DNA from: Odontesthes bonariensis
Lineage: Eukaryota; Chordata; Actinopteri; Atheriniformes; Atherinopsidae
NCBI RefSeq assembly: GCF_027942865.1
Contig: NC_134506.1
Coordinates: forward strand, 15,832,436-15,896,435
Direction: 5' to 3'
Length of the DNA stretch: 64,000 nucleotides
Shown: positions 1 through 12,854 of the stretch, in pieces
Position numbering within the stretch: position 1 is the stretch's first letter
How the letters are laid out: every line of letters begins with the position of its first letter
Position numbers and translations under genes: made by a program
The notes under the pieces: model-generated
What the model was told of the DNA's origin: nothing
The model's database searches: none
Seen by the model: the letters and a program-made list of their open reading frames with translations, nothing else

Positions 1-584
1 CCAGATGTCTGGACATCGGCTCTCATAAAACATCCTCATGCCTAAAGCCTGCATCGTGTATTTACAATTACATGCATGGGTGGGTTGTTTAAACTTCAAG
101 AACTTTTATCTGCGCTGGAACTCAGCAGCAATAATCTTCCCCTGGCTTTAATGCTGCAAATATGACAAACAGGGTAAAGATCAGGGCTCTCTTGGCCCTG
201 ATGGAAAATTCCTGAAGTAGCCCAAGGGATTGGCCATGAGCCCATCAGTGTACAATACAAGCTGTCTTTTTGCTTATGACTAAACAGTGAAACTATCCAT
301 TGTTTTTTGTAGTCTAAAGACACGCACCTTTTTCCCCCCTGTTTATTTTCTGATGTTCCCTACATGTTTCTTGCAGCTCACAGTAGCTCACAGTAAAGAG
401 GTGAAAGGGCATAACTTATTTTGGGAAAAGTCAACAGGAATTGTTATCCAACAACTCGTTATGAATAGTTTCTTAATCCTACATCTTCACCCAGTATTAT
501 ATCGTATTTTTTCCGCAGCTTAACAGACTTTTTCACATCCAACCGTTCGTTACGCACAGACTGACTTGTTCTGCGGTGACTTAC

Positions 585-960
585 CGGGGGAGCGTTGCAC
601 GGGAGCGCATGGTCCTGCCTCTGCAGGTGAGCCGGTGGCCGAACACGGAGGGAAAACCCCTCAAACAGCAGGCAGAGCCTCCGATGAAAGCTGGGCTGGC
701 AAAGCCTACGACTCCAAACAGACACCGGTGGTCACCTCCGTTCTTTTTCTCAGCAACTGCAGACTTTACTTGTTCCGTGACAGTCTGGAGTGGTCCAAAA
801 GAAGCAAGCCGGTCCACTGCGGAGAAGCTGGATCATTGCGCGCTGCTGCTGGAGAAGAAGGAGGAGGTTTCTGCCGTTTGCCTGAGTTCCAAAGTGTCAC
901 ATCCGCCAACGATGATACAGAGCGAGAACCACAGAGCCTGACACTGTCATGTGATATCAC
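585..960 (-). CDS. Possible first exon of a minus-strand gene leaving the window
   Basis: On the minus strand a CpG-rich stretch ends in a good donor, CCCCCG|GTAAGT (last exon base 585). Just before it an ATG opens a short frame, MRSRATLPR, which runs into the donor. The region 585-960 is clearly richer in CG dinucleotides than its surroundings, as expected of a promoter and first exon. The rest of such a gene would lie to the left, outside the window. No protein family can be recognised from nine codons. It may instead be non-coding or chance. Confidence 0.25.
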
Positions 961-1423
961 ATTACCGTTGCTAATTAATCAAAATAAATATTGATTTCAC
1001 TCTGCATATGGTACATCACAAAGATTTAATCAGAGCTGCGTCCAATGATGATTACCTTTATTGACTCATCCCATCTGATAAATGCCCAGACGTTTGGTCT
1101 AATTTTTTTGTGCTTGAGTAAATCAGTCTCTTAAACTATTGGGTTAACCCGTTCTCTTATTATTGCTTAAAACGTCTTTGGAAGTACAGTAGTATCTTTC
1201 AGGCCTATCTAAGAGGCAGCAGCTCAAATAAAAAATATGATATACCGGAATATTATATATTCCAGAGTTTCAGCAGAAGTTAAGAAGTAAAGTGATCCAT
1301 TAGGGTCTTTCAAGAGTTCTGCTGGAGTATTACCATCTTCTATGGGGATTTTTCACAGGCTTGCAAACCAAAAGGTCGTTATTAAAGAAATGAAAGCTAC
1401 ATTCAAACAATAGAATTGTGTTC
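961..1423. other. Gene-free stretch
   Basis: AT-rich sequence without coding signal, recognisable repeat or RNA gene. Confidence 0.5.
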
Positions 1424-1720
1424 CATCCATCCTTTCTTTATACCCACTTAATCCAGTTCAAGCTGGAACCTATCCGACATGCCATTGGGCGAGAGGCAGG
1501 GTACACCCTGGACCGGTCGTCAGTCCGTCACAGGGCCACACAGAGACGAACAACCATGCACGCTCACACTCAGTCCTCGGGTAAATTTGGAATCGCCAAT
1601 GAACAGAACTTGGGAGGAAGCCAGAGTATCCACACATGAACTTGGAGAAAGGCTCCAGCCTGAATTCGAAGCAGCAATCCACTTGCTGTAAGGTGACAGT
1701 GGTAACAACCACACAACCAT
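1424..1720 (+). repeat. Dispersed fish repeat, copy 1 (diverged)
   Basis: Begins TCCATCCATCC, continues with CCACTTAATCCAGTTC, then CATTGGGCGAGAGGCAGGG, TACACCCTGGAC, CACAGGGCCACACAGAGAC and GGGAGGAAGCC. The same blocks in the same order recur at 15,455-15,815 and 16,900-17,155, and inverted at 5,010-5,125. This is a high-copy teleost repeat, probably a non-autonomous retroposon or LINE 3' tail. The copy is internally shortened. Confidence 0.8.
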
Positions 1721-4700
1721 GCAGCCCCTTGTCAAATGTAATATTTTTTGTTGGATCATATATGAAGCTGATTTACCCCCACTTTACTCATCCCCCAAAT
1801 TTACAGAGGAAACTCAACAAGACAGAGCAGACAGCAGGCTCTGTTCTGCATGTCCTCAACGGATGTTGTTGTGAGATTGAAGATTTGAAATGTAAGCGTG
1901 CACGAAGGAAGATTGAACACTGAGTCACAGAGTACATGTTTGTGAATGTTTTGGGAAAAATGTGACATTCTGCACATAACTTTTTTTTCTTCTCTTCTTG
2001 TGGTCACAAACACATACACAAATGCTCGCAAACAACTCATAAAGTAACTATGCAGAACGCATACACCAATGTTTTGCCCAGACAAACTCTCAGTGTGTTT
2101 ATAATAGATAATCTTGGTGTTTACCACGGGAGAAACCTGATTATTTCACAACAAAACCTCTCAAGTTTCACATCTTGCAGCTGTGATTTGATCATTTGTT
2201 TGAAAAAGCTGTTGTTGTAAGGCTGAGAGGAATTAGTTGAGTGGGCAGAGAGTGGATCTGATGCCAGTGTTGGAAGTTTGCTTCCCACCGGGAACCACCC
2301 ATGCTGACAATTAGCTGTTAGTGGATTATTATCCTATGTAATGATTTCCTTAGGAACGACTGCCATCAGAAATATGGGAGGGGAGAAAAATAGCAGAGAG
2401 GTGTAGGTGGTGAGATGGGGAATAATGGATGCCTGAACTGTCACCCCATCCCTCTTTATTCTACAGTAGAGTGTTCATAGTTGGACTGAAAACTGAATAA
2501 CTGAAATCCTCCTCGAAATCTGTCTTTGCTAAGCTCATATCACTGATGGTGTTGTTACAGGTGCCACTGTTGCATTATCTTCATCATTTGAGTACTGAGA
2601 AATCCAGTGAATGTAATTATTAGAGTGACATGTTCCCCTTTCTTGCTTCTCAGCAGCTAAATAGTTCAGATTCGCTGTCCCATTTTTCTCATTATAGTGC
2701 ACCAATTGTTCTCAGTGGGAGACAGGTCTGGACTGCAGGCAGGTCAGTTTAGCAAACAGACTGTCTTCAAGCACGCTGTAAGCATTGCAGAATGTGGTTT
2801 ACAATTTTCTTGCTGAAATGTGCAAGGCAATGACAGAGTTCTAATCTGAATTCCAGGAAGTTGCTCCAAAGCTAATTCTTCGCGGATGTACAAGTTACTC
2901 ATTCTATGTCCTCTGATGTACCCCTGAATAAGCACAAAGGCTTCCTAAAAACGTTGTCTAAACAAAGTGGATGGATCCTGTCTTTTCCAAAAATACATGT
3001 TCAGCCAACAGTTCACAGAAAAGTTTCCCATTTAACTTTCGTCCATCTTCAACGAGCTCCGACTCTGGGAGGATTTTGGTGTTTTGGGATTTTGTTTATA
3101 TGTTTATGTGTCTTTGCACAGTAGTTTTATGTCATTTGCATTTGTAGATGCAACAAAAAACTGTTCACTGCCAATGGTTGTCACATTCAGTGTAGGTTTT
3201 GTCCTTTGCATAAGGAGGTTTCTCCACATTCTCTTAATCTTTTGTGCACAAATGATGTATAACTAGATTCAAATTACAGTGCAGTTTTACTCTGAGAAAC
3301 AATCTTGTTTTACTTGTAAATAGTTTGTTGTCAAGACCTTGACTCAGGACAAACCAAAGCTAAGCTGACCAGCTGGTGACTGTGGCTTCGCTGTGCAGAC
3401 ATGAAAGTCGTATAAGTCTCTCATATGACAGTTGGCAAAAAAAGCAAATAAAATGCTGAACCATTATTCATGCACTCCTGCTACTGATTATAGATCAGCA
3501 CCTTTGCCAGGACAAAGGGTGGACCTGCTGGCTCATCAAACACTTTTGTGAATAATAAAACCCCCACCCATCCTTTAACACACTTCTACAGCTGACACAA
3601 ATATCTCTTTCTTTTCTCTGGGACTGTATCTGGGGCAAAAGAGTTACCACCTCAATCTCCTCTGATCTCTTTACTTCTAATCATTCTCACAGCCTGAATA
3701 TCTTATAGTGTGATACGCAAAGTATTTTCATACTTTCTCAACAGTTACAGAAGATTCTTTCTTTATATGCAGAATTCCATATTTGAGAAATGTTGGAAAT
3801 ATGGAGTGCAGAAGCTAAGTTGAAAATTAAGCAAGAATTTTGAAAAAGTTACTACTTCTCCTTTTGTGTGAGGAAATGACACCAATGGCAGGCTGCTAAT
3901 AAGGGCGACATTTCTGTTTGTTTTGAATTGTTATGAAAGGGCCCGTTTGTTTATCTATGCCCGCTGTTGTCAAGGAAACTGACATTCCCCAGAGCACTGT
4001 TCATGTTAATTGTTTTATTCCTCCCACTCTCCTCCTCTCGCTTCTGGTCACAGACACAATCAAGCGAGTGTGGACAGACTCACAAGTTTAAATTCCCTTT
4101 TTACTGTCCTGCTTTCTCTTTCTGTCTGCTCTTTTCTGTCTTTGTGTTTTTCCCCGTCTCTGTGCCTCTCGTCTTTGAATAATTTCTTCCATCCTGGACC
4201 TCTCCTCTTGCCATTCCCTTGTGGTCATGAAACAGCTGTTTGGCAAAATGTGATAACCAGAGGCCTTTGGAGAAATTATTTTCTGTGAAATCTTGAGATG
4301 AACTGAAGCCAAGTTTACGGCTCAAGGCAAAGCAAATAGGAAGACATTAGAAATGTTGGCAAGCACATTTGAGAGATACATTTTAATATGTCATATAAAA
4401 AGTGGCAAAACCCGTCTCACTCAGCGGCATTTAAGCTAAACTTCCTTCTCCGTGCTCATGGAGTATTTGCTTTCCGCCACCCGCATGCACACTGTAAACT
4501 GTCATTTTGTGAATAACCATGTTGCCAAGTAAGCACTTTAGAGTTCCAACAAGAAGTGATGATTGCAAAGAGAGAAATCTAATACCTAAATTGGTTACAG
4601 CCTGTTCCCCCAACAATAACTTAATGCTGAACACTCCACACATCGAATGTTAAGTATGAGAACTCATTTACATACGTCATAACGTCGACATTATGCAAAA

Positions 4701-5009
4701 ACCCTCTAGTCACACTTGGTTTGATGGGGCCCTGCCTGATAAGAGTTTAAGAGTTGAAAATCAAACTTGTCAGTGGTCTTAAGTGGACAAACTATGCCGT
4801 CATGATCAAAAACACATTGCAAGCACTCTGTGTTCTGGAGTTTCTCCGGACATGACCCCTGTACCTGCATCATGATTCAGTGTTCAGGCTTTGACGTTGG
4901 TGGTGTATTGTGTCAGTGACAAAGGATTTTTTTTCATTTTGAAGGTAGACACATTTAAATGAACCCCAGGGACATCTTTTAGAATTAAATACAGATGTGT
5001 TTACAAACC
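1721..5009. other. Gene-free stretch
   Basis: No coding exon, RNA gene or intact repeat is supported. The open frames around 3,970-4,320 are pyrimidine-rich and low in complexity and look like chance. Confidence 0.5.
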
Positions 5010-5135
5010 GGACTGGCGGCCTGTCCAGGGTGTACCCCGCCTCTCGCCCATTGACTGCTGGGATAGGCTCCAGCCCACCCGCGACCCGATCGACGGATTC
5101 AGCGGTATAGATAATGGATGGATGGATGTGTTTAC
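5010..5135 (-). repeat. Dispersed fish repeat, copy 2 (inverted, truncated)
   Basis: Reverse-orientation head of the same family: GCGGCCTGTCCAGGGTGTAC, then CCCGCCTCTCGCCCA, GGGATAGGCTCCAGCC and a terminal GATGGATGGATG. Both sides carry the words 'gatgtgtttacaaacc', a probable 16-bp target-site duplication, which supports a discrete retroposon insertion. Confidence 0.8.
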
Positions 5136-7041
5136 AAACCACTCAAGCCGAAAGGGAACAACACATACGCGAAGGACGAGACCAGCAGTGATGTGGTGGT
5201 CAGAGATTTAGAAATGTTAGTCAGCACATTAACAGGACACAAGAAAAAAACACATTTTTGTGTTAGTCTGACCAAAAACTCAAAGCTGTTAAAGTTGGAC
5301 TAACATACCCAGATAAGGCGGTTGGGGTTGGAATCCTTCCTGCATGGGTACGCTCAACTATGTATGGACATCTGTGAAATCTGTGATCTGTACATGCTCA
5401 AATTTTTGAACTTTTAAAATCGTTTTGTAATAAGCCAATAACGCGATTCGCCTCCTGTCCATGCATACTGGGACAAGAGTGGTGGTTCAAATAAATGGCC
5501 CAGTTGTGTTACAACCATTGCTCGACTCACTGTTAATGTAACGAAGCTCGTGAAACTTGGGGACTTGTAGATACGACATCTGGGTAAATATAGCGGGTCC
5601 AAACCAAGATGACTACAGACGGATGCAAAAGAATATTGCTGAAAAATATATGACAGTAACACAACTAGGTGTGGATATGTACCCAAGAGAAGTACCTAGG
5701 TATCTGGAGCATTAAAGGTTGACTAGCTACAAATTCTTAGCTTTAAGGAGATGAGCAAAGAGCAAATTATTTTTTATATGGACAGGGTCTCAGACAGGCC
5801 AACTCTTTCTCATTGCCAGAGCAATACTGCCTTGTTAGCCTGAGACATCTCTGTGATACTCTCATGTTATCTGTTGATGGTGTTATCTTGATGCAGTGGC
5901 AGCGGCAATATCAGAAGCCAACAGCAAGCAATCCAAATAAAATAACTCTTAACTGAGCACAACTCTACAAACGGCTGACTAATATGTCTCTTGCTAAAAC
6001 CATGTGGCCTACCTTGCAAACACATTCAAACTCTACAATTAGAGCAACAAGTGGGTGCAGGGTCCTGGATTAAAGTTGAGTACAGAAACAACACCATTCA
6101 TGTGCAAACTGGAGTGCACAGTTGGAAAACTTGTGTGACAGAGAGCCACAACAACTTCAAAGGCAGAGCAACAAGCCTGGTGACACAGTTACTCACACTG
6201 ATTTACTCAGAATATGAAAGGTACAGATGTAGACAAACAGGCTATTTATAGGAATAACGAGTGTTGGTCCTCTTCATTTAAAGCCACGAGGACCTGGAAT
6301 AGGCGATGAAGAAATATGTCGAGGAAATCGGGTACACCAAGTTTTCAATTGCCAAATGACACGCTGCTCCATCCAGCCAAACAAAAGTCCGTAACACTCT
6401 GTAGCAAACACTCCTCATCTCATCCCTGGCCAGTGATAGGCTAGGCAAAAGCTCAGACTGACCGTTTTGTTTTTAATAAAAGGAAAAGCGTGACTGATCT
6501 GGATAGGGATGCCAATAAACTATGGGAGGTTAAGTGTTTGTGTGCACATGTGCGCGGGCTTGCTGCCACATCTTTGGCAGTCGAGGGGGTGCAGCTATTT
6601 TGTGGATACTAAAGGGGGGGCTTCCAGGGAAAAAATAATAGGTTGGGAACCACTGGAGTACAAAGTGCATCACTTCACAGCAGTAATAACATGGTCTTAT
6701 CCAGACCTCAATATTTTTCAGGCTTAAAACTGATGCAGTTAACATCACTGTGCATTGATATGATGTATTGATTGACACAACTTTTCAATCAAAAATGAAG
6801 GGGTAATGATGTCTTATCTTAATTTATACACTTAGTTGATACTATTCTTATTTTGCTGTGTCTGCTGTTTATTGGTGAAAAAATTCCCCACGAGCTGATA
6901 GATACCATTATTCAGGTGTGGTTTAGTAAAGAAAAAAGAAACATGGCCCTGAACAGATGCTTGAGGTGTGATGAAAACCTTTAAATAGGAATGCCATGCT
7001 AAATTGTGCTACTTAAGCTTTTTAGTGGCTACAGTACTGTA
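5136..7041. other. Gene-free stretch
   Basis: No gene, RNA gene or clear repeat recognised. Short open frames near 5,990-6,250 lack splice context and protein similarity. Confidence 0.45.
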
Positions 7042-7084
7042 GCTCTTTACTCGTAGCTACAGTTAGTAGCTACGAGTAAAGAGC
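7042..7084. repeat. Perfect 18-bp inverted repeat with a 7-nt loop
   Basis: GCTCTTTACTCGTAGCTA at 7,042-7,059 is the exact reverse complement of 7,067-7,084, with a CAGTTAG loop. It sits in AT-rich intergenic DNA with no adjacent gene. The stem is short for a microRNA precursor and could be a palindrome from a lost small transposon. Confidence 0.9.
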
Positions 7085-10000
7085 AGAACAGTGGATGACT
7101 ATGTGTTGTGTCTTTCACACATAACTGTGGGATGTATGAAAAGCATTCATTTCTCTTTTAAACTATTTCCATGGGACAAACAGAGTGTGACAGTAGATTC
7201 ACATGGCTGGGTATCTCCGACAGGCAGCCACTGTTCATGCTGGCTGAGAACAATGTAGCATAATTTGAGAGGGTAGTCACTCTGTCAAGAATTACTCTAA
7301 CACTTAGGATAAGATAAAGGATGTGTTTAAAGAGACCATGATATCCTCTTTGGGGCTTTTCCATGCCTACAGTGTGATATGTAGCCTTTTGTGCATGTGA
7401 AAGGTTGCATAATGCAAATCTCCACCCCAAAGGGAGTTATTCTTTCCCACATAGGAGCACCTTCTGAACTGCCTTAGATTTCTTGTTTATAGACTTTTCT
7501 TCCATTACTTCATGACATAACAATGAACTGCGCTTGTACAGTGCCTGCCTTAAAGATTGTTTGGCACAACTCAAACAAAGAAGGAGCAGCTGTCTTGCAC
7601 TCTGTCGTTTCGGATCAATTTGCCGTCCAGTAAGAGCAGACTGGGCTTTTCAGGAGTCTTAAAGCGAAAAGAGCTACAACAGAGAATTCAGAACAGTGTT
7701 TTTTTCTAAGTTTTTTTTTTTTTTTTTTTACATACAAATATAAACTTATTTTAGTGGAGCCCCACATAAATTATGAACCTGTAAACCTGCATTATATGAA
7801 TTCATTAAGAAATCCTTTTTTTCTAATTAATGAAATTATCCAGTATGATGATGGCAGATTTTTATTAAAAAGTCTCTTTTTGTATGGACCTATACATTTT
7901 GATACATCTAGTGCGATAGAACGCACTTCTTAACACATCCACCCACATATTTCCGTGATGCTTTCTCTGAGAAGTGCTGTTAGAAGTCTGTGACTGACTT
8001 TTAAAGGAGGATGTTTGACTCAGTCATTTACTGTATAAAGCCATATACATATCACTCTCTCAGCAGGTGACTTTAAGCAAAATAAACTAAGAATTTTAAT
8101 GTCAAACAGCTCAAATTTTACATAGTTCTTTCCAGTTTTCTTCTCCCCCTCAGTGTCCTCAAACAGGCACATGCTTTTGAGAGCTGAGCTATTTAAGTTT
8201 TAGCCTACAGGAAAGGAGTTTTGCACCGTGACTTTGGGAAAGCCAAATTGCTTGGCAAGACATGTGATACTCAAGCTTATTTGGGAAATGACTCATATCC
8301 TTATGAAAGATATGGCAAAGCATTTATGAAAGCCTACAGGATTTGTGGTTTTTTTTTTTTTTGCTAGTTTTTTTAAAATTTCAGTTTGATGTCATTTAAC
8401 CTTCTTACAAACTTAATTTGGTTCATTAAGCAGGTAACGATTATTTGTTCAAAGCTCTACACTGAAGTCATTATTCACACAGAAGGTCAGTACAGGCAAT
8501 TAGATCAGTGTGAAATTTAATCAAACATTGAGTTTTTTTGTCATACAAACATTCTGTGCTAACTACTCCTCAAAAATTAAGTTATGGACTTGTGATCTTA
8601 CAGCACAGAGGCAGCAGGAGTGATGAGCTAGAGCTGGTAAACATTCTTCTCTGTTTTTCCCTTTTCCCCATAGAATATTAATTTGCCCTCTAATAAACTC
8701 TCTTGAGATTTCTTACATTTTTCCTTCTTTGGTGAGTTTTCTTGGAGTTTCTCTTTGCCAGCCTGGGCTGGATAAAAGTTAGTCTATACAAAGGTGAAAT
8801 GATGTGACTGACAGCTGGCTTTAACTTTTCAAGTGTGACAAACATTTGTGTTACTTCATAATAGCCATGTTTAATGGAACAAAATGTTGTTTGATATCAT
8901 TTGAAAAGATTCTAACTATGCAGTCTGAGAAGGGAAAAGAGCTGAAAGCAGCAGCTGTGATAGTATCAGAGAGGCAGCTGAGTTGAGGGAGTGAGGGATA
9001 GTCTTAAACTCAAATTAACTCAGGAAAATGTGACACTTGTTTCCCACTCTTGAGCTTACAAGTGTACTTGGTTAATGCCATGGAGAACAAATCATTCAGT
9101 GATTGGTTTGATTACCTGGCATTTTGATCAGGGCTCATTCTAATGCAGTTCAAAAGACTAGCAGAAAGGACCACACCTCAAGAAAATCCCGTTTGAACAC
9201 AGTGAGTGAATCAGAGCATTAATGTAGTCATCGGTGGTATTTCAAGGCAAACTAAGTGGTAGAAATACGTAGTGAGGTTGCAGAACCATGCTCAAAGCAT
9301 TAGTGATTAATTGGACGTGATCTGTAACATGTAAACTGGAAAATGATCTGCTAATAATCTGCTACTCATCTAAATAAGATTATGGCCTTACTCACACTGA
9401 GGTCAATAGCTGAACTTTTACTGTACACATGGCCATCGAAATTAAAACGGATCAATGGAAATGCAGGAAACAAAGATTAAGCCATAGAAATGCTCCACAG
9501 CTTGCTTATAAGGGGTCATAAGACATGACTGAGAAGAATTGTTTTTGTGTCTACTTTCTTTCTTTCACAATTAATTTCGCATTAAGTAAAAACTATCTAT
9601 AGAAAACCCATTTTCACCCTACTTGCCCAGGTTTAATACAGTAACTTCAAACTAATGTCAGACTTCACATCTCTCTCTTGAGAATAAAACAAATGAATGC
9701 TTTTCCGCTCAAAATGTTCCCCTTCTACAGCGAAATGCTTTAGCTATCCGTCCCTCACACAGTGTGCACTATAGACTGATGTTAAAACAATGCATAGACC
9801 TTCAAAGCAGCAACAGATGGGATCCCAAATCCTCTTCACAAAAAACAAGAGCAAACTCAATCAAACAAGTCTTATCATCCGTCATGCTATTCACATGACT
9901 GTTTATCAAATATCAGCAACATGCTTTTATGATTCAAACCCACAGCCTGCCAAAAACACTGTGACTCCAACAAGCACCTTATTAACTCGTGGTTCCTTCC

Positions 10001-10910
10001 AGTCTTATCCAAGTTGAGTTACAGAGAGCATCCACCCGTCCCTGAGAGAGCAACCACAAACTAATGAAAGTGGCATGCTGTCAGCCACTGATAAAACACA
10101 GACATTAGAAATCTCTGTGAATCCAAGCCATCTTTAAACCCTGCAGCTCTTTGCAAATGCTGTTTCGGAGCTGCTATCCAGAGGATCTCTCATACTCAGA
10201 GAAACAGACATTTGTTCTTAATTATGAATCAGTCGTGTATGATTGAGACACTAATGTCTCACAGTCAGAGCACGTCTTTAGATATCTTGCCCCACAGAAA
10301 TTCAAGTGAGTATACATGTGGCTTTTTGAGGGAGCAAGAAGTAGATTAGTATGTGATAAAATATAAGGTGAAATAGGAGAATCTACACTACAGGAGACGC
10401 TATTATGCTAAACACCTCTGGTAGTCCGCTTGTTTTTCTCTGTAATTTCATGCCTCCATATTTATGACTATTTAAATGCTAAAATGTCAGAGGTTTCAAT
10501 CTCACAAAAAAAAAGAGATGGCCTAATGACACAAGACTGAATATGGAGCCAATCAGCAAAGCAGTATCATCCCCTCTGACCACAGTTGACACCCAGCAGA
10601 CTACAATCACTCCCCTTTGCATTTTCCATCCAGTCCAAAGGGAGTTTTATGTGTTTGTGTGACTGTAGGAGGTGTGGGAGATGTTAATGATGGGATTTGG
10701 GATTTAGGACCCGTCAGTCACTTCCAGGTTGTTGAGCATCTTGATCTGTTCAGCTCCCACCTCGTCTCATATGCATCAGATTCAGCAAACATTTATTTTG
10801 CTTCTAAACTAAAGGCTTGAAATGTCACAGATGTTTTGTGGCTGTTTCAGTTGGGTGCTGTGCCTCGAAAAGGCAGGGCAGCATTATGTTTAGTCCTCCA
10901 AAGCAAAGCC
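7085..10910. other. Gene-free stretch
   Basis: AT-rich with T-runs at about 7,708-7,729 and 8,349-8,362. No supported exon, RNA gene or intact mobile element was found. Confidence 0.45.
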
Positions 10911-10920
10911 AGAAGAATGT

Positions 10921-10990
10921 TACGTTATGTTTATGCATTTGGCAGAAGCTTTTAACCAAAGCGACATACAAATGAGGATATAACAATTCA
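10921..10990 (+). repeat. Fragment of a dispersed fish repeat (GGCAGAAGCTTTTAACCAAAG)
   Basis: The words 'catttggcagaagc', 'aaccaaagcgac' and 'atacaaatgagg' match, from memory, a very common teleost repeat core whose usual form has 'ggcaga(t/c)gcttttatccaaagcgac'. Only about 70 bp is recognisable. Confidence 0.6.
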
Positions 10991-11038
10991 GCTAACATCA
11001 AAGCTAACAATAAGCTACATAGAAGGGAAACCACTAAT

Positions 11039-11744
11039 CATGTTCTGTTAAATACTTATGCCTATTTAAACTAAAAGAGACTTCTACTGAGCCAACAGAA
11101 AAAAGGCAGATGCCCGTAAAACGGGTGGTGCCCAGCACCGCCACCTCTAACGGAGGGCCAGTGGCTGAGGGAATCCCTGGGGGGAGTCCACCCCCAAGAC
11201 ACAAGTGCCTTTATAAAATATAATAGGCCTATATATGTCTTTTTTAAGCCTATTCATACAAATATTTATTTGTCTTTTATGTCTTTTTTTTCTTTTGTCA
11301 CAAAACATCTCCCGACGAATATTTATTTCTCTGCGCAATAATGCTGCACCTTCATCCACTGGATCGTTGTCAAAAAGACATGTTCGTGAAAAAAGTCATC
11401 TCCTACTGTGCCTAATGGACTTCTAAAAGTAGAAGAATCGCTCTGCTGACTGAATGAATGAGGAAATCAAATGGCGTGTGTGGCTGAAAGAGGGCGGAGA
11501 CAGAAAGAAACTCGAGGTTTCTTTAGGAAAACCTGGTCCCGACCAGGTTAGGTTCAGAGAGTCTGTTACTCCGGTAACTGACCGTGAGGTTAAGTTACCT
11601 CTCTTTGTGAAACAGGCTAGAGTTACCCCTCTTTCTCGGGGTTGAGTTACCTCCCTTTGTGAAACGGAAAACTCAGAGTTTCCCTCATTTCAGGGTTAAT
11701 CAACTCAGAGTTTTCACTAAACCTGCTACGTGAAACGGACCTCT
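11039..11744 (-). mobile_element. Truncated PIF/Harbinger copy, opposite orientation to the copy at 52.8 kb
   Basis: From 'catgttctgtt' at 11,039 to the terminal CGTGAAACGGACCT at 11,744, the sequence is the reverse complement of 52,820-53,600 with only scattered substitutions. Only one terminal repeat is present; the other half of the element is missing. Within it, the reverse frame at 11,359-11,147 preserves DEGAALLRRE, related to the N-terminus of fish Harbinger transposases, but it is broken. It ends at CTG, the same trinucleotide seen beside the 52.8-kb copy. Confidence 0.85.
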
Positions 11745-12532
11745 GGACTTCAGAACAGAATAGAAATGCAACACCAAGGGTGTCGACAAGAAGGGAAAGA
11801 ACAGACTCTACATCTTGAGAATGCTTGGATCCTTCTTCGCATCAAGATTTTGAATATCTTCCATAAGTCTGGTGGATAGTGCAAACTGTTTTGCAGCCAT
11901 CTGTTTCGGCAGGGGCTTTAGAGCCAGTGACTCAAGAAACTGACAGACTAATAATGAGGGCTGGCTCTGTGCCGTTGGGACTGTTCCGGAGGCCCTAAAA
12001 CGGATTGCGCAAAAAAGAATGCTGCACAACTTATTAAAAATCACGGCAACACAGCACACACTTTTACATTAAGTGATTAAACAAAGAGTGTCTTTAGTCA
12101 GACGCTTCTTCAGCACTGCTGCAATAAGAATTGGTATAAAGGTCATTCTTGATTACAGAAATAGCCTAAAACAAGGACCCTGAAAGGACTTTGTACTTTC
12201 ATTATTACAATGTTACAGTATAATTTCACTTTGGGCATTAATAAAGTAATAATCCATTATGTTCAACATGCATTATTGTATGTTAAAAAGAAAAAGACCA
12301 ATCTCAAAGTGTATATGCAACTGTGCCTGGAGAGCTTTACACCTGAAAGCTTTGATAGGTACAGCTTCATAACTGTTGGTGAGGGACTTTTAAGTGGTAA
12401 TTGCAGTGTTATAGCTTCAAAAAAGAAACAGCTAGCTTTTATGTTGACAAAAGTCGTTACCAAGACGGAAATGATCAAGCTTCTTTATAGATACCTGGTG
12501 GAAGGGAAGCTACATTGTAAGGTAAATGTATT
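11745..12532. other. Gene-free stretch with a possible transposon-gene remnant
   Basis: A minus-strand frame at 12,059-11,808 contains QFLESLALKPLPKQ, weakly like the BESS motif found at the C-terminus of MADF-domain proteins, including transposon accessory proteins. It is too short and isolated to name. The remainder is unremarkable AT-rich sequence. Confidence 0.3.
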
Positions 12533-12591
12533 GAATTTCCTTCGGGATCAATAAAGTATCTATGTATCTATCTATCTATCTATCTATCTAT
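12533..12591 (+). repeat. LINE-type 3' tail with (TATC)n microsatellite
   Basis: 'gaatttccttcgggatcaa' followed by 'taaagtatctatgtatc' and about six TATC units is the usual 3' end of several teleost LINE or SINE families. No body of the element is recognisable upstream. Confidence 0.7.
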
Positions 12592-12792
12592 TGTAGGCTA
12601 CATATCTTCACAGTGTAGCAAAAGTACTCTAACAAGTTACCTTTTTGAGTTGAGTGGATAAGGCTGTAATTTATTGAGATATATTTTGATGATGTGGTGT
12701 TAGTTACTTTTAAAGTACCATCACACAACACTGGTCAGATTAAAGCGCTTCACAATAGCTGCAGCAGTTTGGTGGAAATTTATTTTCATGCC

Positions 12793-12854
12793 TTGAAATT
12801 TTATGTGCAAATGTGTACCAGTCATCATAAACTGACAATTAAGCATCGGCATCA
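12793..12854 (+). repeat. 62-bp direct repeat, copy A
   Basis: This 62-base segment recurs at 14,632-14,693 in the same orientation with only two substitutions and no indel. It lies inside otherwise unique sequence. Function unknown. Confidence 0.9.

Noticed and set aside
3967..4325. Overlapping frames on both strands near 4.0-4.3 kb
   Set aside because: Pyrimidine-rich low-complexity sequence depletes stops on both strands. No splice context or similarity.
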